NCBI GenBank assembly: GCA_964558405.1
Contig: CAZLDG010000002.1
Span: 1-64,000, forward strand
Reading direction: 5' to 3'
Length of the DNA: 64,000 nucleotides
From: Thioglobus_B sp964558405
Lineage (GTDB): Bacteria > Pseudomonadota > Gammaproteobacteria > PS1 > Pseudothioglobaceae
Under the pieces are notes generated by a model. It worked only from the letters and a program-made list of their open reading frames with translations. It made no database searches and was not told the origin of the DNA. The position numbers and the translations under genes are program-made. The first letter of the stretch is position 1. Each line of letters opens with the position of its first letter. This document shows, piece after piece, positions 1 through 8,364 of the stretch.

Positions 1-29
1 ATCTGAGCCAGGATCAAACTCTTCAGTTC
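1..29 (-). rRNA. rrs: 16S ribosomal RNA, 5' end only (partial)
   Basis: The reverse complement reads GAAGAGTTTGATCCTGGCTC, the universally conserved start of bacterial 16S rRNA (27F primer site). Aligned by eye to E. coli numbering, window base 1 is about 16S base 29 and base 29 is about 16S base 1. The rest of the gene lies beyond the left edge. Promoters, a boxA and a leader hairpin lie directly upstream, so this is the start of a working rRNA operon and not a fragment. Confidence 0.95.
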
Positions 30-123
30 AATCTTTGACTTTTTAGAACATTGGCTTTACTAATAAAATAGTAAGCTTTGCGTTCAATTTTTTTAAAAGC
101 TTAATTGCTTTTGTTTTTTATGT

Positions 124-150
124 GCACTGCACAATTTATTGTACAAGTGC
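124..150 (-). other. rRNA leader hairpin
   Basis: An imperfect inverted repeat (GCACTGCACAA, TTTA loop, TTGTACAAGTGC on the plus strand) lies between boxA and the 16S 5' end. Position and shape fit a leader stem used in rRNA processing or antitermination. The role is inferred; only the pairing is seen. Confidence 0.45.
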
Positions 151-171
151 CCACACAAGTTGCTTGATATA

Positions 172-184
172 TTTTTAAAGAGCT
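172..184 (-). promoter_or_regulatory. rRNA boxA antitermination element
   Basis: The minus strand reads AGCTCTTTAAAAA, close to the proteobacterial boxA consensus TGCTCTTTAACA that recruits NusB/NusE to rRNA transcripts. It sits about 150 bases ahead of the 16S start and downstream of both promoters, where boxA is expected. Confidence 0.75.
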
Positions 185-228
185 ACCGCGTTTTTAAAGT
201 TGCTTTTCCAACGCAGTGAAAGGTGGAA

Positions 229-257
229 ATTATACATACAAGTTTTGAGCTTTGCAA
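229..257 (-). promoter_or_regulatory. rRNA promoter P2
   Basis: On the minus strand TTGCAA (252-257) and TATAAT (229-234) are separated by 17 bases. They are followed by a discriminator and the string TTTCACTGCG, which is also found after the upstream promoter. Together with the 322-349 promoter this gives the tandem P1/P2 layout of gammaproteobacterial rRNA operons. Confidence 0.75.
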
Positions 258-321
258 GTTAATTTTCAACTTTTTTCTGCAGTTAAGTTTTTCAACTTTT
301 TCTTCGCAGTGAAAGCGCGAA

Positions 322-349
322 ATTATACAAAGAAAAACAGGGTGGTCAA
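322..349 (-). promoter_or_regulatory. rRNA promoter P1
   Basis: On the minus strand TTGACC (344-349) and a perfect TATAAT (322-327) are separated by 16 bases, followed by a GC-rich discriminator (CGCG) and TTTCACTGCG. Short spacer, consensus -10 and GC discriminator are typical of stringently controlled rRNA promoters. It begins about 26 bases past the rhodanese stop codon, so read-through from that gene is also possible. Confidence 0.8.
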
Positions 350-374
350 GACTATTTTTAAACTTTTTTTAAAA

Positions 375-842
375 TTAATTATTTGGGTCTAATTTGTCCG
401 CTGGCACCGGGGTATTGAGCCACTCATCAGCCGCATCAATATCAACGATATTACCCTGGCCATCGACCATTTCAATATCATTATCATTCCAACCTTTAAT
501 ACCGAGTTTGAGCGAGCGCACCCGAGTAAAGCCTAACTGCTGCATACTCTGGGCTGCCAACACCGACCGATTGCCCGAACGACAAATCACCACCACGTCT
601 TGATCTCTGGCGCTGGCCAGTGCTGGCACCGTATCATCATAGTTCCAGCAGCAGGCACCTTCAAGTACGCCTCTGGGTACGTGTACTGAGTTCTTAATGT
701 GCATCATTTCAAACTCGTCTGCCTCGCGAATATCAAGCAAGAATAATTGCGCATTCTGCTCTAACTCTTCCTCGAGATCCCAAGGCATCACTTCATCCAC
801 AGTTTCTAGCGCTTGCGCCACTAATTGCTGATATCCATCCAT
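375..842 (-). CDS. Rhodanese-like domain protein
   Basis: A 155-residue single-domain cytoplasmic protein. Residues about 30-125 form a rhodanese domain, with LLDIREADEF at its start and an active-site loop CRSGNRS centred on Cys87. The loop length is that of sulfurtransferases rather than Cdc25 phosphatases, so a persulfide-carrying sulfur transfer role is expected; the donor and acceptor are unknown. It lies 49 bases downstream of the NarL-type regulator on the same strand with no terminator between, so it may be cotranscribed with the two-component genes. The rRNA promoters begin just past its stop. In a sulfur oxidiser it may handle sulfane sulfur, but that is inference. Confidence 0.9.
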   Translation of the reverse strand: MDGYQQLVAQALETVDEVMPWDLEEELEQNAQLFLLDIREADEFEMMHIKNSVHVPRGVLEGACCWNYDDTVPALASARDQDVVVICRSGNRSVLAAQSMQQLGFTRVRSLKLGIKGWNDNDIEMVDGQGNIVDIDAADEWLNTPVPADKLDPNN

Positions 843-891
843 CGTATTTTGCGTGTTGTATATATAAGTATATAAAGTATTAAAAGATTGG

Positions 892-1521
892 CTATTTGCA
901 ATAGCCTTTTTCGGTCACCATCACCGCCACCTCGACTCGAGAAGACAGAGAGAGTTTTTTCAGAATAGACTTAACGTGTAGTTTAACCGTGCCATCTGAG
1001 ATACCTAGCTCGCGAGCAATGACTTTATTACTATGACCACTGGCCACCTGACAGGCTACCTCTTGCTCTCTGCGGGTAAGGTTCTCAAATGAAGACTCTT
1101 CTTCTGAGAGTTCGTTTTTCAGCACCTTGGCCAGCACATAGGTCATGTCTTGTGCCACCACGATTGATCCGGTCATGGCATCATTAAGTGCATCGACCAA
1201 TTCATCAGGATCCATATCTTTAAGTAGATAACCCTGTGCACCATGTTTTAGGCAGTTACGCAAATCCGATTCCTCGGTACTGGTGGTGAGCATGACAATC
1301 GGTGTGCTCACGCCTCGAGCCTTGAGCGCTTGTAAAACCTCCAGACCTGACATTTGTGGCATGCGCAAATCCAATAAAATAATATCCAGATCCAACTTAG
1401 GGATTTCTTCTAAGCATTCTTGCGCTGCTGCACAAGACGTAGCAGAGATATCTTTTGACTCAAGCAGTGATACCAGACCATTGCGAAATAGCGCATGATC
1501 ATCAACAATATAAATCTTCAC
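892..1521 (-). CDS. NarL/FixJ-family response regulator
   Basis: A 209-residue two-domain regulator. The receiver domain (1-120) has the acidic pair Asp7/Asp8, phospho-acceptor Asp51 in LLDLRMP, Thr80 and Lys101. The LuxR-type helix-turn-helix (about 146-207) contains LTRREQEV and the recognition region SDGTVKLHVKSILKKL. It starts with GTG overlapping the TGA of the kinase gene (GTGA), a sign of translational coupling. The pair resembles NarX/NarL, so control of respiratory or redox genes is plausible. The actual signal and targets cannot be read from the sequence, and no nitrate reductase genes are in the window. Confidence 0.93.
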   Translation of the reverse strand: MKIYIVDDHALFRNGLVSLLESKDISATSCAAAQECLEEIPKLDLDIILLDLRMPQMSGLEVLQALKARGVSTPIVMLTTSTEESDLRNCLKHGAQGYLLKDMDPDELVDALNDAMTGSIVVAQDMTYVLAKVLKNELSEEESSFENLTRREQEVACQVASGHSNKVIARELGISDGTVKLHVKSILKKLSLSSRVEVAVMVTEKGYCK

Positions 1522-3011
1522 GGATTCTGAGCCTCTTGAGCAAAATTAACAATAATACGCGTCCCCTCGTCTTTTTCTGATTCGATTTCAATACGAGCAC
1601 CAATTCTCAAGGCGCGCTCTCTCATAATATTCATACCAATATTATTCCCCATTACCTCAGATTGATTGTCGTCTTTTTCAAAACCCACACCATCATCCTC
1701 AATCAATAGCTGGCAATGTGGTTCAGCCGAGAGCAAAATGCGCACGTTGCGTGCTTTGGCATGCTTGCGGATATTGGCCAAGGCCTCTTGGGTGATGCGC
1801 ATAATTTGCATCTCTACCTCTGGGGTTAGATCCAACTTGCCTTCTACGTGCAAATAAGTAGCAATGGCTTCCTCGGTTTTAAAACGATTCACCAAATTTT
1901 CTAAGGAAACAGCGATACCTCTTGGGTCAAGCGGCACACGGAAATTACACATCAGTTCTCTGAGCTCTTGGTTGGCCTGAGTGATGTTGGTTTGCAACTC
2001 GTCCAGTTTGGCAGCCACATCGGTCTGCGTATGGTTTTTCACCTGGTCTCCCAGTACTTTAACCTGCAACTTAAGACTGTAGATGGTTTGCGCCAAAGAG
2101 TCGTGAATCTCTTGTGAGAGCAATAGACGCTCTTGTGAGAGCTCCATACGTTTGGTTTGTTCATCAAGTCTGGCTTTGTCCAGAGCGATGGCGATATTAT
2201 CAGCAATCGCTGCCAATAGTGCACGTTCATCAAAAGCCAGCGACGGCTCTTGGGCAAAAAACAGATTAAACACACCTAAGGTTTTGCCATGATATCTCAG
2301 CGGAATAAAAATCGCGCCCACCTTGGCTTTTTCACTGGGCGCTTTACCAATGCACTGAGCACAAGAATGTACACTAAACTGCACGCCAGCGTCATGGGCC
2401 ATCGCCACTTCGCCACAAAAACAATCACTATTGAGTACATCGGCCTCTTGGTCTTGGGTATCAATCAGCCCGTAAGAAGCCATCAAATGCAAATCCCCGT
2501 CCTCTTGCAGGGCGCGGGCAGTACCCGACTGAGCACCGGTCATTTTCACAAACACTTCTAAAAAATGCTCAAACAGCTCATTGGCTGAGTGAATACTATT
2601 GAGCTTAGAGGAAACACCGTATAAGGTCTCCAGAGAGGCCGATTTTTTACTCAGACGCTGAATTTGCTTATTGAGAATACTCTCCATGTCATCATAAAGG
2701 TGCTGATTCTCATCAATAAGATGATTAATGGCACTGGCCACCGGTTGAAAGGTGCTTCTATGGGTGTCGTCCAGGCGCGCACTCTGATCATTTTTATAGC
2801 GTTTAACCCATTGCTGTAGATCACTAAAGGGTTGAAGGAAATCTTTACGAATAGACAGATATAGGCCTAAGAAAATCAAGACAATCAGCACACTGAGCAT
2901 GGCATCAGCCGCATTAGGCGCATGATAAAAACTCAGTAGTTCTAAAAACAATACCGGCGAAAAGGCAATGGTAATCACCAGGTATAAATAGAATTTTGTC
3001 TTGACACTCAT
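1518..3011 (-). CDS. NarX-type sensor histidine kinase, no periplasmic sensor domain
   Basis: A 497-residue membrane kinase. Two N-terminal hydrophobic segments (about 7-27 and 37-53) are separated by only about 10 residues, so there is no room for the nitrate-binding periplasmic domain of NarX/NarQ. A HAMP-like stretch (54-105) and coiled coil lead into a GAF-like domain (about 130-275) holding four cysteines: Cys197, Cys199, Cys217 and Cys220. A HisKA_3 dimerisation region follows with phospho-His303 in SQEIHDSLAQ. The HATPase domain has Asn413, IEDDGVGF and GMNIMRERA. It overlaps its regulator by 4 bases. The ligand is probably intracellular; the cysteine quartet could bind a metal or iron-sulfur cluster, which is inference. 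Confidence 0.9.
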   Translation of the reverse strand: MSVKTKFYLYLVITIAFSPVLFLELLSFYHAPNAADAMLSVLIVLIFLGLYLSIRKDFLQPFSDLQQWVKRYKNDQSARLDDTHRSTFQPVASAINHLIDENQHLYDDMESILNKQIQRLSKKSASLETLYGVSSKLNSIHSANELFEHFLEVFVKMTGAQSGTARALQEDGDLHLMASYGLIDTQDQEADVLNSDCFCGEVAMAHDAGVQFSVHSCAQCIGKAPSEKAKVGAIFIPLRYHGKTLGVFNLFFAQEPSLAFDERALLAAIADNIAIALDKARLDEQTKRMELSQERLLLSQEIHDSLAQTIYSLKLQVKVLGDQVKNHTQTDVAAKLDELQTNITQANQELRELMCNFRVPLDPRGIAVSLENLVNRFKTEEAIATYLHVEGKLDLTPEVEMQIMRITQEALANIRKHAKARNVRILLSAEPHCQLLIEDDGVGFEKDDNQSEVMGNNIGMNIMRERALRIGARIEIESEKDEGTRIIVNFAQEAQNP

Positions 3012-3027
3012 GTCGCTATATTACCTA

Positions 3028-4365
3028 TTATTTACCAATACAGAACGAGGAAAAAATCTCGCCCAGTAAATCGTCTGAGCTAAATTCACCGGTGATGGAG
3101 CCCATCAGCTGCCCCGCTTGTCGCAAATCTTCTGCCATTAGCTCGGCTGAACCCGCCTGTAATTGTAATAAGGCACTTTCAATGGAGGCTAGCGCTGACT
3201 CTAGTGCAACCACGTGTCGTTCCCTGGCCAGGTGCACACCTTCGCCCACCTCATCTAAACCGGCTATTTGTGAGAGCTTATCACGCAATAAATCAATACC
3301 TTGAGCTGATTTTGCCGATAGGGAGATTTGTGTATAGCGTTCCGTACTCACACCGGGCTGCTCGCCTAATAAGTCTATTTTATTTTTCACCAATAGTACC
3401 GGCTTATGCTCTAAACCATCGGGCAGAATCGACAGGTCTGGTTCGTGCTCTTGCGCATCAAACACCAATAACAATAGGTCGGCTTTTTGTATCTCTTGAT
3501 GTGCACGCTTAATACCTTCTTGCTCTACCCGGTCATCACTATGATGTAGGCCTGCCGTATCAATAATATTGAGCGGCATGCCATTGATATGGATGGTTTC
3601 TCTAAGCACATCGCGCGTGGTGCCAGCAACGTCGGTCACAATAGCGCTATCATCTTGAGTCAGGGCATTGAGTAGCGATGACTTGCCGGCATTGGGCTTG
3701 CCAGCAATGGCCACATTCAGGCCTTCGCGTAGTATGGAGCCTTGTTTGCTGCTAATAAGAATCTCTTGCACCTGGTGCTGGATACTTTGGGTTTTTTCCT
3801 GGACCTTCTCGGTGGCTAAAAAATCAATCTCTTCATCAGAAAAGTCAATGGTTGCCTCCACAAAAACTCTAAGCTCAATCAATGCTTGAGTGAGTTGGTT
3901 AACTTGTTTAGAGAATGCACCTGAGAGCGATCTAAGCGCACTGCGAGAAGCACGATCAGAAGAGGCTTCAATCAAATCAGCCACCGCCTCAGCCTGTACC
4001 AAATCCATCTTGCCATTTAAAAAGGCACGCTTAGAAAACTCACCGGGCTCGGCATAGTCAGCACCCAAGGCGCGTGCTGATTCCAATAGCGAGCGCATCA
4101 CGCTCATGCCACCGTGACCTTGAAACTCCAACACATCTTCACCAGTAAAGGAATGTGGCGCCTGGAAGAAAATGGCCACGCCCTGGTCAATCTCATCCCC
4201 GCTTTGATCTAAGAACGCACCATAACTAGCATATCTTGGCTCGGGCAAATGCCCCAGCATCTGCTTGGCAATGGCTTGAACCTTGGGCCCGGAAATACGC
4301 ACAATACCAACACCAGACTGGCCCATGGCAGTTGCTAAAGCGCAAATAGTACTGGCATTACTCAT
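3028..4365 (-). CDS. mnmE: tRNA uridine-5-carboxymethylaminomethyl modification GTPase MnmE
   Basis: MnmE with MnmG modifies the wobble uridine of several tRNAs. The 445-residue protein has the N-terminal folate-binding domain (SGVGIVRISGP), a helical domain, an inserted G domain with GKPNAGKS (222-229), DTAG and NKID, and the family's terminal CIGK. The start at 4365 (MSNASTICALAT) is chosen because it matches the family N-terminus and gives an 8-base ATGAGTAA overlap with gshA. Upstream TTG (4395) and ATG (4392) codons would add 9-10 residues not expected in the family. It is probably cotranscribed with gshA, and the NarX-like kinase follows 16 bases later. Confidence 0.96.
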   Translation of the reverse strand: MSNASTICALATAMGQSGVGIVRISGPKVQAIAKQMLGHLPEPRYASYGAFLDQSGDEIDQGVAIFFQAPHSFTGEDVLEFQGHGGMSVMRSLLESARALGADYAEPGEFSKRAFLNGKMDLVQAEAVADLIEASSDRASRSALRSLSGAFSKQVNQLTQALIELRVFVEATIDFSDEEIDFLATEKVQEKTQSIQHQVQEILISSKQGSILREGLNVAIAGKPNAGKSSLLNALTQDDSAIVTDVAGTTRDVLRETIHINGMPLNIIDTAGLHHSDDRVEQEGIKRAHQEIQKADLLLLVFDAQEHEPDLSILPDGLEHKPVLLVKNKIDLLGEQPGVSTERYTQISLSAKSAQGIDLLRDKLSQIAGLDEVGEGVHLARERHVVALESALASIESALLQLQAGSAELMAEDLRQAGQLMGSITGEFSSDDLLGEIFSSFCIGK

Positions 4366-5911
4366 GGGCAAAATAGCGTTGCAGGTACTCATCAAAACTC
4401 AGACTATCGGCACGCTCAATTTGCGTTTGCTGCTGACAAGAGATTTTAACCTGTTGGTCCAAATAATCAAAATGCGCCTGATTAATCTCCCTATCCTTAA
4501 AGGCGTGACGATAACGCTTGGCAAAGGTATTGGTATGGTCAAAAAACCCTTGAGTTTGATGACGCATCTGACTCAAAGCAATGGCCGAAGGGGTTAATTC
4601 TGGATTGCCAATACGCTTAGCAATTTGCTCAACTGAGTGTTGGTGCATCTCACCAAATAAAACCGCACAAGCCTTAATACGCTCCAACAACTGCTCACCC
4701 CAAAGACTGATATCAATATCCTTGGACTGGTGTCTGAGTTGCAAACCAGGCTTACGCCCCATATGCGCCACCAATTGATCATTATTATCAATCTCAAATT
4801 GCTCACGTGTGGAGATAATTGGCGAGTCTTCTAACAGGCAAAACAACAAAAACACCTCCAAGAAATGGATTTGCTGCGCATCAATACCCAGTGGCAATTG
4901 GGTATTGATATCTAGTGAACGTAGCTCAATATATTCAATACCATTATCTCTTAGGGCGTTTAGTGGCTTTTTGCCACTGCCCGGTGCCGGTTTGGGTCTA
5001 ACGGAGGCATAATACTCGTTTTCAATTTGTAGGATGTTGCTATTGAGCTGTTGATACTCGCCCCCGCGCTTCACCCCGATGCTGGCGTATTGCGCCGATG
5101 GCGTCTCTACTGCGGCTTTGAGCGAATGCACATAATGCTCTAACGAATTATAGTTGGCTTTTACCCCGGCTTCATCCTCGGCCAAATTTTGATAACCAAT
5201 ATCGCCCATGCGTAGTGAGGTGGCATAGGGCTCATACAAGGTCGAGTCGTTAAACTCAATCAGCGAATGTTGATGATAGCCTTTTAAAAAGGATTTACAC
5301 ACCGCCGGAGAGGCGCCAAATAGATACGGCACCAACCACCCATAACGCACCACGTTACGCGTTAGGTCCATATAACGTGCATTTTTAAAGGCTTTGAGAC
5401 TTTGCTTATCAGCGCAAAGCGTTTGATACTGACACCAAAAATCATCAGAAAATGAATAATTAAAATGAATGCCGGCAATGGTTTGCATCACACTGCCATA
5501 GCGATTGGCCAGACCTTGTCGATACACGGTTTTCATCTTGCCCTGATTCGAATGACCATATTTAGCAATCGGCACGTAGGTCTCACCACGGATCACACAC
5601 GGCATAGAAGCCGGCCAAAAACTTTGATCTTTAGGCAGATGCAGATACAGATAATGCTGGGTATCGGATAAAAAATCCAAGGTTTGTTGGGCGCCGCACA
5701 GTGGCGGGGTTACCAACTCTAATAAAGACTCTGAAAAGTCGGTGGTAATATTGGGATGCGTCAAGGCACAACCCAGAGCTGGCGGATGTGGCGCTTGCGA
5801 CAAGCCACCTTTGCGAGAAACACGCAACCCCTCTTTTTCAACGCCCATTAAGTTTTGTGCCAATAGCACGCCATGGGGTTGAAGCATTTGAATTTTATCA
5901 GCTAAGTTCAA
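4358..5911 (-). CDS. gshA: Glutamate--cysteine ligase
   Basis: Catalyses the first, ATP-dependent step of glutathione synthesis. At 517 residues it matches the length of the E. coli-type enzyme (about 518). The N-terminus carries the family motif GVEKEGLRVS, with ESLLELVTP about 40 residues later; IEYIELRSLDINT and SVRPKPAPG are further conserved parts. gshB is not in the window. Its promoter is the minus-strand half of the 5927-5944 palindrome shared with the divergent mutT-thiE gene. mnmE follows with an 8-base overlap. Confidence 0.96.
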   Translation of the reverse strand: MNLADKIQMLQPHGVLLAQNLMGVEKEGLRVSRKGGLSQAPHPPALGCALTHPNITTDFSESLLELVTPPLCGAQQTLDFLSDTQHYLYLHLPKDQSFWPASMPCVIRGETYVPIAKYGHSNQGKMKTVYRQGLANRYGSVMQTIAGIHFNYSFSDDFWCQYQTLCADKQSLKAFKNARYMDLTRNVVRYGWLVPYLFGASPAVCKSFLKGYHQHSLIEFNDSTLYEPYATSLRMGDIGYQNLAEDEAGVKANYNSLEHYVHSLKAAVETPSAQYASIGVKRGGEYQQLNSNILQIENEYYASVRPKPAPGSGKKPLNALRDNGIEYIELRSLDINTQLPLGIDAQQIHFLEVFLLFCLLEDSPIISTREQFEIDNNDQLVAHMGRKPGLQLRHQSKDIDISLWGEQLLERIKACAVLFGEMHQHSVEQIAKRIGNPELTPSAIALSQMRHQTQGFFDHTNTFAKRYRHAFKDREINQAHFDYLDQQVKISCQQQTQIERADSLSFDEYLQRYFAHE

Positions 5912-5926
5912 CTATATGCCTAATGC

Positions 5927-5944
5927 TAAAATAGGGCTATTTTA
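5927..5944. promoter_or_regulatory. Divergent face-to-face -10 elements for gshA and mutT-thiE
   Basis: A perfect 8+2+8 inverted repeat, TAAAATAG GG CTATTTTA. Read on the plus strand it gives TGC-TAAAAT (an extended -10) about 22 bases before the mutT-thiE start. Read on the minus strand it gives TGG-TAAAAT about 28 bases before the gshA start. The -35 regions are poor, as is common for extended -10 promoters. The two initiation sites would collide, so the genes may be expressed in competition; that is inference. Confidence 0.6.
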
Positions 5945-5953
5945 CCATCAGCC

Positions 5954-6883
5954 ATGCAGATGAAAACCATCAAGGCAGTTGTGGGCATCATCCACAGCGC
6001 AGACGCAAAAATACTAATTGCCAAACGCCAAGATCATCAATTTATGGGGGGTTATTGGGAATTGCCCGGCGGCAAAATTGAAAACGGCGAAACCCAGGAA
6101 ACTGCACTGACCCGAGAACTGCGTGAAGAGCTGGGTATCGAAGTTAACCAACTGTCTTTGTATCAAACCATGGGGCATCAATATGAGGACCGCCTGGTTG
6201 AGCTCTATATTTATAAGATTGATCGATATCAACATGCGCCGCGTGGCGTTGAAGGCCAGGAAATCGCCTGGTCAACTCTAGTACAATTACAGCACTATCC
6301 ACTACTGCCAACCATGCGCGCCTTTATTAACACCATGACGCTGGCGCATAAATATTGGATCACGCCCAGCACTGAGCATCAAAGCAAAGCCTGGTTGCAG
6401 CGATTTGAACAGCAGTTGGATGCAGATATTGAGTTAATTCAACTTAGAAGCAAATCGCCACTAGATAGTCAATTTATCGCCGATATTTACGCAAGATGTC
6501 GACAAAAAAATGTCAAACTACTACTGAATATACCGAACAAAACCTTTGCAACAGAAATCAGTGATGGCTGGCACCTTAGTACTGCAGAGATGCAGGCCCT
6601 GGATGCCCGACCTTGTGCTGATGAACAGCTACTGGGCGCCTCAACTCACAATCTCTCTGAAGCCTTACAGGCGCAAGAAATGGGGGCGGACTTTGTGGTT
6701 ATTTCTCCCGTTCAGGCCACACAAACCCACCCGGATACCACCCCGATTGGCTGGGACGCGGCCAAGGAAGTGGTGGATCGGCTGAACATTCCGGTGTATT
6801 TTTTAGGCGGTATGACCCTAGCCGACTTGGATCGAGCGCGCGCATTAGGCGCTCAGGGTATTGCCGGGGTTAGTGCGTTTTAA
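5954..6883 (+). CDS. MutT-type Nudix hydrolase fused to ThiE-like domain
   Basis: A 309-residue fusion. Residues 1-130 are a MutT-like Nudix domain with the Nudix box starting GGKIENGE (39-46) and ending REELGI, predicted to hydrolyse 8-oxo-dGTP. Residues about 135-309 form a TIM-barrel like thiamine-phosphate synthase, with ELIQLRSK, VVISPVQATQTHP and a phosphate-binding FLGGMT and GAQGIAGVSAF end. This fusion is well known in gammaproteobacteria; the second domain may not be a working ThiE. No other thiamine genes are in the window. The gene is divergent from gshA and its stop overlaps the comF stop by 4 bases. Confidence 0.9.
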   Translation: MQMKTIKAVVGIIHSADAKILIAKRQDHQFMGGYWELPGGKIENGETQETALTRELREELGIEVNQLSLYQTMGHQYEDRLVELYIYKIDRYQHAPRGVEGQEIAWSTLVQLQHYPLLPTMRAFINTMTLAHKYWITPSTEHQSKAWLQRFEQQLDADIELIQLRSKSPLDSQFIADIYARCRQKNVKLLLNIPNKTFATEISDGWHLSTAEMQALDARPCADEQLLGASTHNLSEALQAQEMGADFVVISPVQATQTHPDTTPIGWDAAKEVVDRLNIPVYFLGGMTLADLDRARALGAQGIAGVSAF

Positions 6884-7551
6884 GCACGCGCCAACACCAA
6901 CACATCGCACACCTCAACGGCGCTCGTCTGTATTAAAGTCCGGCTCAGTTCATTTAGACTAGCACCGGTGGTCATCACATCATCCATTAGCAAAACCTTT
7001 CGATACGCCAAGGACTTGCAGACAAACGCGCCCCGAATCTCTCGTTGACGATCTTTGGCGCTGAGCTGAGACAAGGGTCGCGTATCTTTAATGCGTCTAA
7101 CACTTTGGATGTCAATAACAATATCGGTGTTTTTGGCAATCTCTCTTAAGAGTTCTTGGGTTTGATTATAGCCACGTTGTTGGATACGCTGCTTATTCAA
7201 CGGCAAGGGAATAATGGCGTCATAATCTTGTGTGGTAGTCTGAAACAAGCCGTACAATTGCTGAGCAAAAAAATCGCCCACACATAATTGTTGCTCAAAC
7301 TTAAAACACTTGATTAGTCGTGCACAGGTTTTATTGTAATCATACAGCGCATAAGCGCGAGAGAAAACGGGTGCTCGCCTTAGGCAAGCGCCACAAAAAT
7401 CAAGATCCGCGCTCAGCACACTGGCACAGGATTGACAACGATGTATCGGGCGACTCAGCTTGGACTGACAAGCATCACAAATACAAAATACCCCCAATTG
7501 TGCGCACAATACGCAGGATTGTTTGGGTTTTAGCCGCGTGTAAACACCCAC
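6880..7551 (-). CDS. comF: ComF family phosphoribosyltransferase-like protein
   Basis: A 223-residue cytoplasmic protein. The N-terminus carries an eight-cysteine zinc-ribbon-like part (CVLC, CICDAC, CQSC, CGAC within about residues 12-60). A type I phosphoribosyltransferase fold follows, with the PRPP-binding LLMDDVMTTGAS. ComF proteins support uptake of single-stranded DNA in transformable bacteria. The GTG start at 7551 overlaps the yaaA end by 22 bases, so the two are coupled. dprA at 35.4-36.5 kb is another DNA-uptake-associated gene, but no uptake machinery is in the window. Confidence 0.9.
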   Translation of the reverse strand: MGVYTRLKPKQSCVLCAQLGVFCICDACQSKLSRPIHRCQSCASVLSADLDFCGACLRRAPVFSRAYALYDYNKTCARLIKCFKFEQQLCVGDFFAQQLYGLFQTTTQDYDAIIPLPLNKQRIQQRGYNQTQELLREIAKNTDIVIDIQSVRRIKDTRPLSQLSAKDRQREIRGAFVCKSLAYRKVLLMDDVMTTGASLNELSRTLIQTSAVEVCDVLVLARA

Positions 7552-8282
7552 GTATTTTCATCTGAGAATTCGGCATTAAAGCCATAATCCTCAATGGTAA
7601 ATGTCTTGAGCTGCTCAGGATCGCTTAGGCGATTGTCAATCAAATAACGCACCATCAGGCCGCGGGCACGCTTGGCATAAATACCAATGACTTTGTATTG
7701 ACCTTTTTTATTCTCTTTAAAAACAATATCAATAATGCGTGCATTCAGCGCTTTTTTATCAATGCCCTTAAAGTACTCATTAGAGGCCAGATTAATCAAC
7801 ACCTCACTCTCATCAGTATTGAGTACGCGAGAGATGTCGCTGCCCCAAAAGTCATACAAGTTCTTGCCTTTTTCATTAGAGAGTTTGGTGCCCATCTCCA
7901 AACGATAGGGTTGAATCAGATCCAGCGGGCGAATCACCCCGTATAGGCCCGATAACATACGCACGTGTTCTTGGGCAAAAGCCAAATCGTCACTGGACAG
8001 GCTCGGTGCATCAATCCCATTATAAACATCGCCCTTAAACGCTAAGATTGCCTGCTTGGCATTGTCCAGAGTAAACTCGGGAGCAAAGTCCTGAAAACGC
8101 GTAAAGTTAAGCGCAGACAACTTATCGCTAATTGACATCAAATCAGCCAAATCATCCGCTGAATAATTGCGCAGAATATCAACCAGGGCTAGCGTCTTAT
8201 CTACTTGTCGTGTTTGAGTAAATTGCGTGATGGAACTGGGAGAGAAATCCTGAGTTTTAGAAGGAGAAATAACAGCTAGCAT
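7530..8282 (-). CDS. yaaA: YaaA family peroxide stress protein
   Basis: A 250-residue protein of the YaaA/DUF328 family, which lowers free intracellular iron and protects against hydrogen peroxide in E. coli. The family N-terminus ISPSKTQDF is present, and RARGLMVRYLI near 200-212 and the end FSDENTWVFTR are typical. The ATG at 8282 (MLAVISPSK) matches the family start; a TTG five codons upstream is possible but less likely. It is followed by comF with a 22-base overlap. Confidence 0.93.
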   Translation of the reverse strand: MLAVISPSKTQDFSPSSITQFTQTRQVDKTLALVDILRNYSADDLADLMSISDKLSALNFTRFQDFAPEFTLDNAKQAILAFKGDVYNGIDAPSLSSDDLAFAQEHVRMLSGLYGVIRPLDLIQPYRLEMGTKLSNEKGKNLYDFWGSDISRVLNTDESEVLINLASNEYFKGIDKKALNARIIDIVFKENKKGQYKVIGIYAKRARGLMVRYLIDNRLSDPEQLKTFTIEDYGFNAEFSDENTWVFTRG

Positions 8283-8364
8283 CGATGTGGATATCAAGTC
8301 AATAAATAAGTTTTTATTCTATCGTATTGCGACGCAGTTAAAAACACTATTAAGGTGTGTATTG

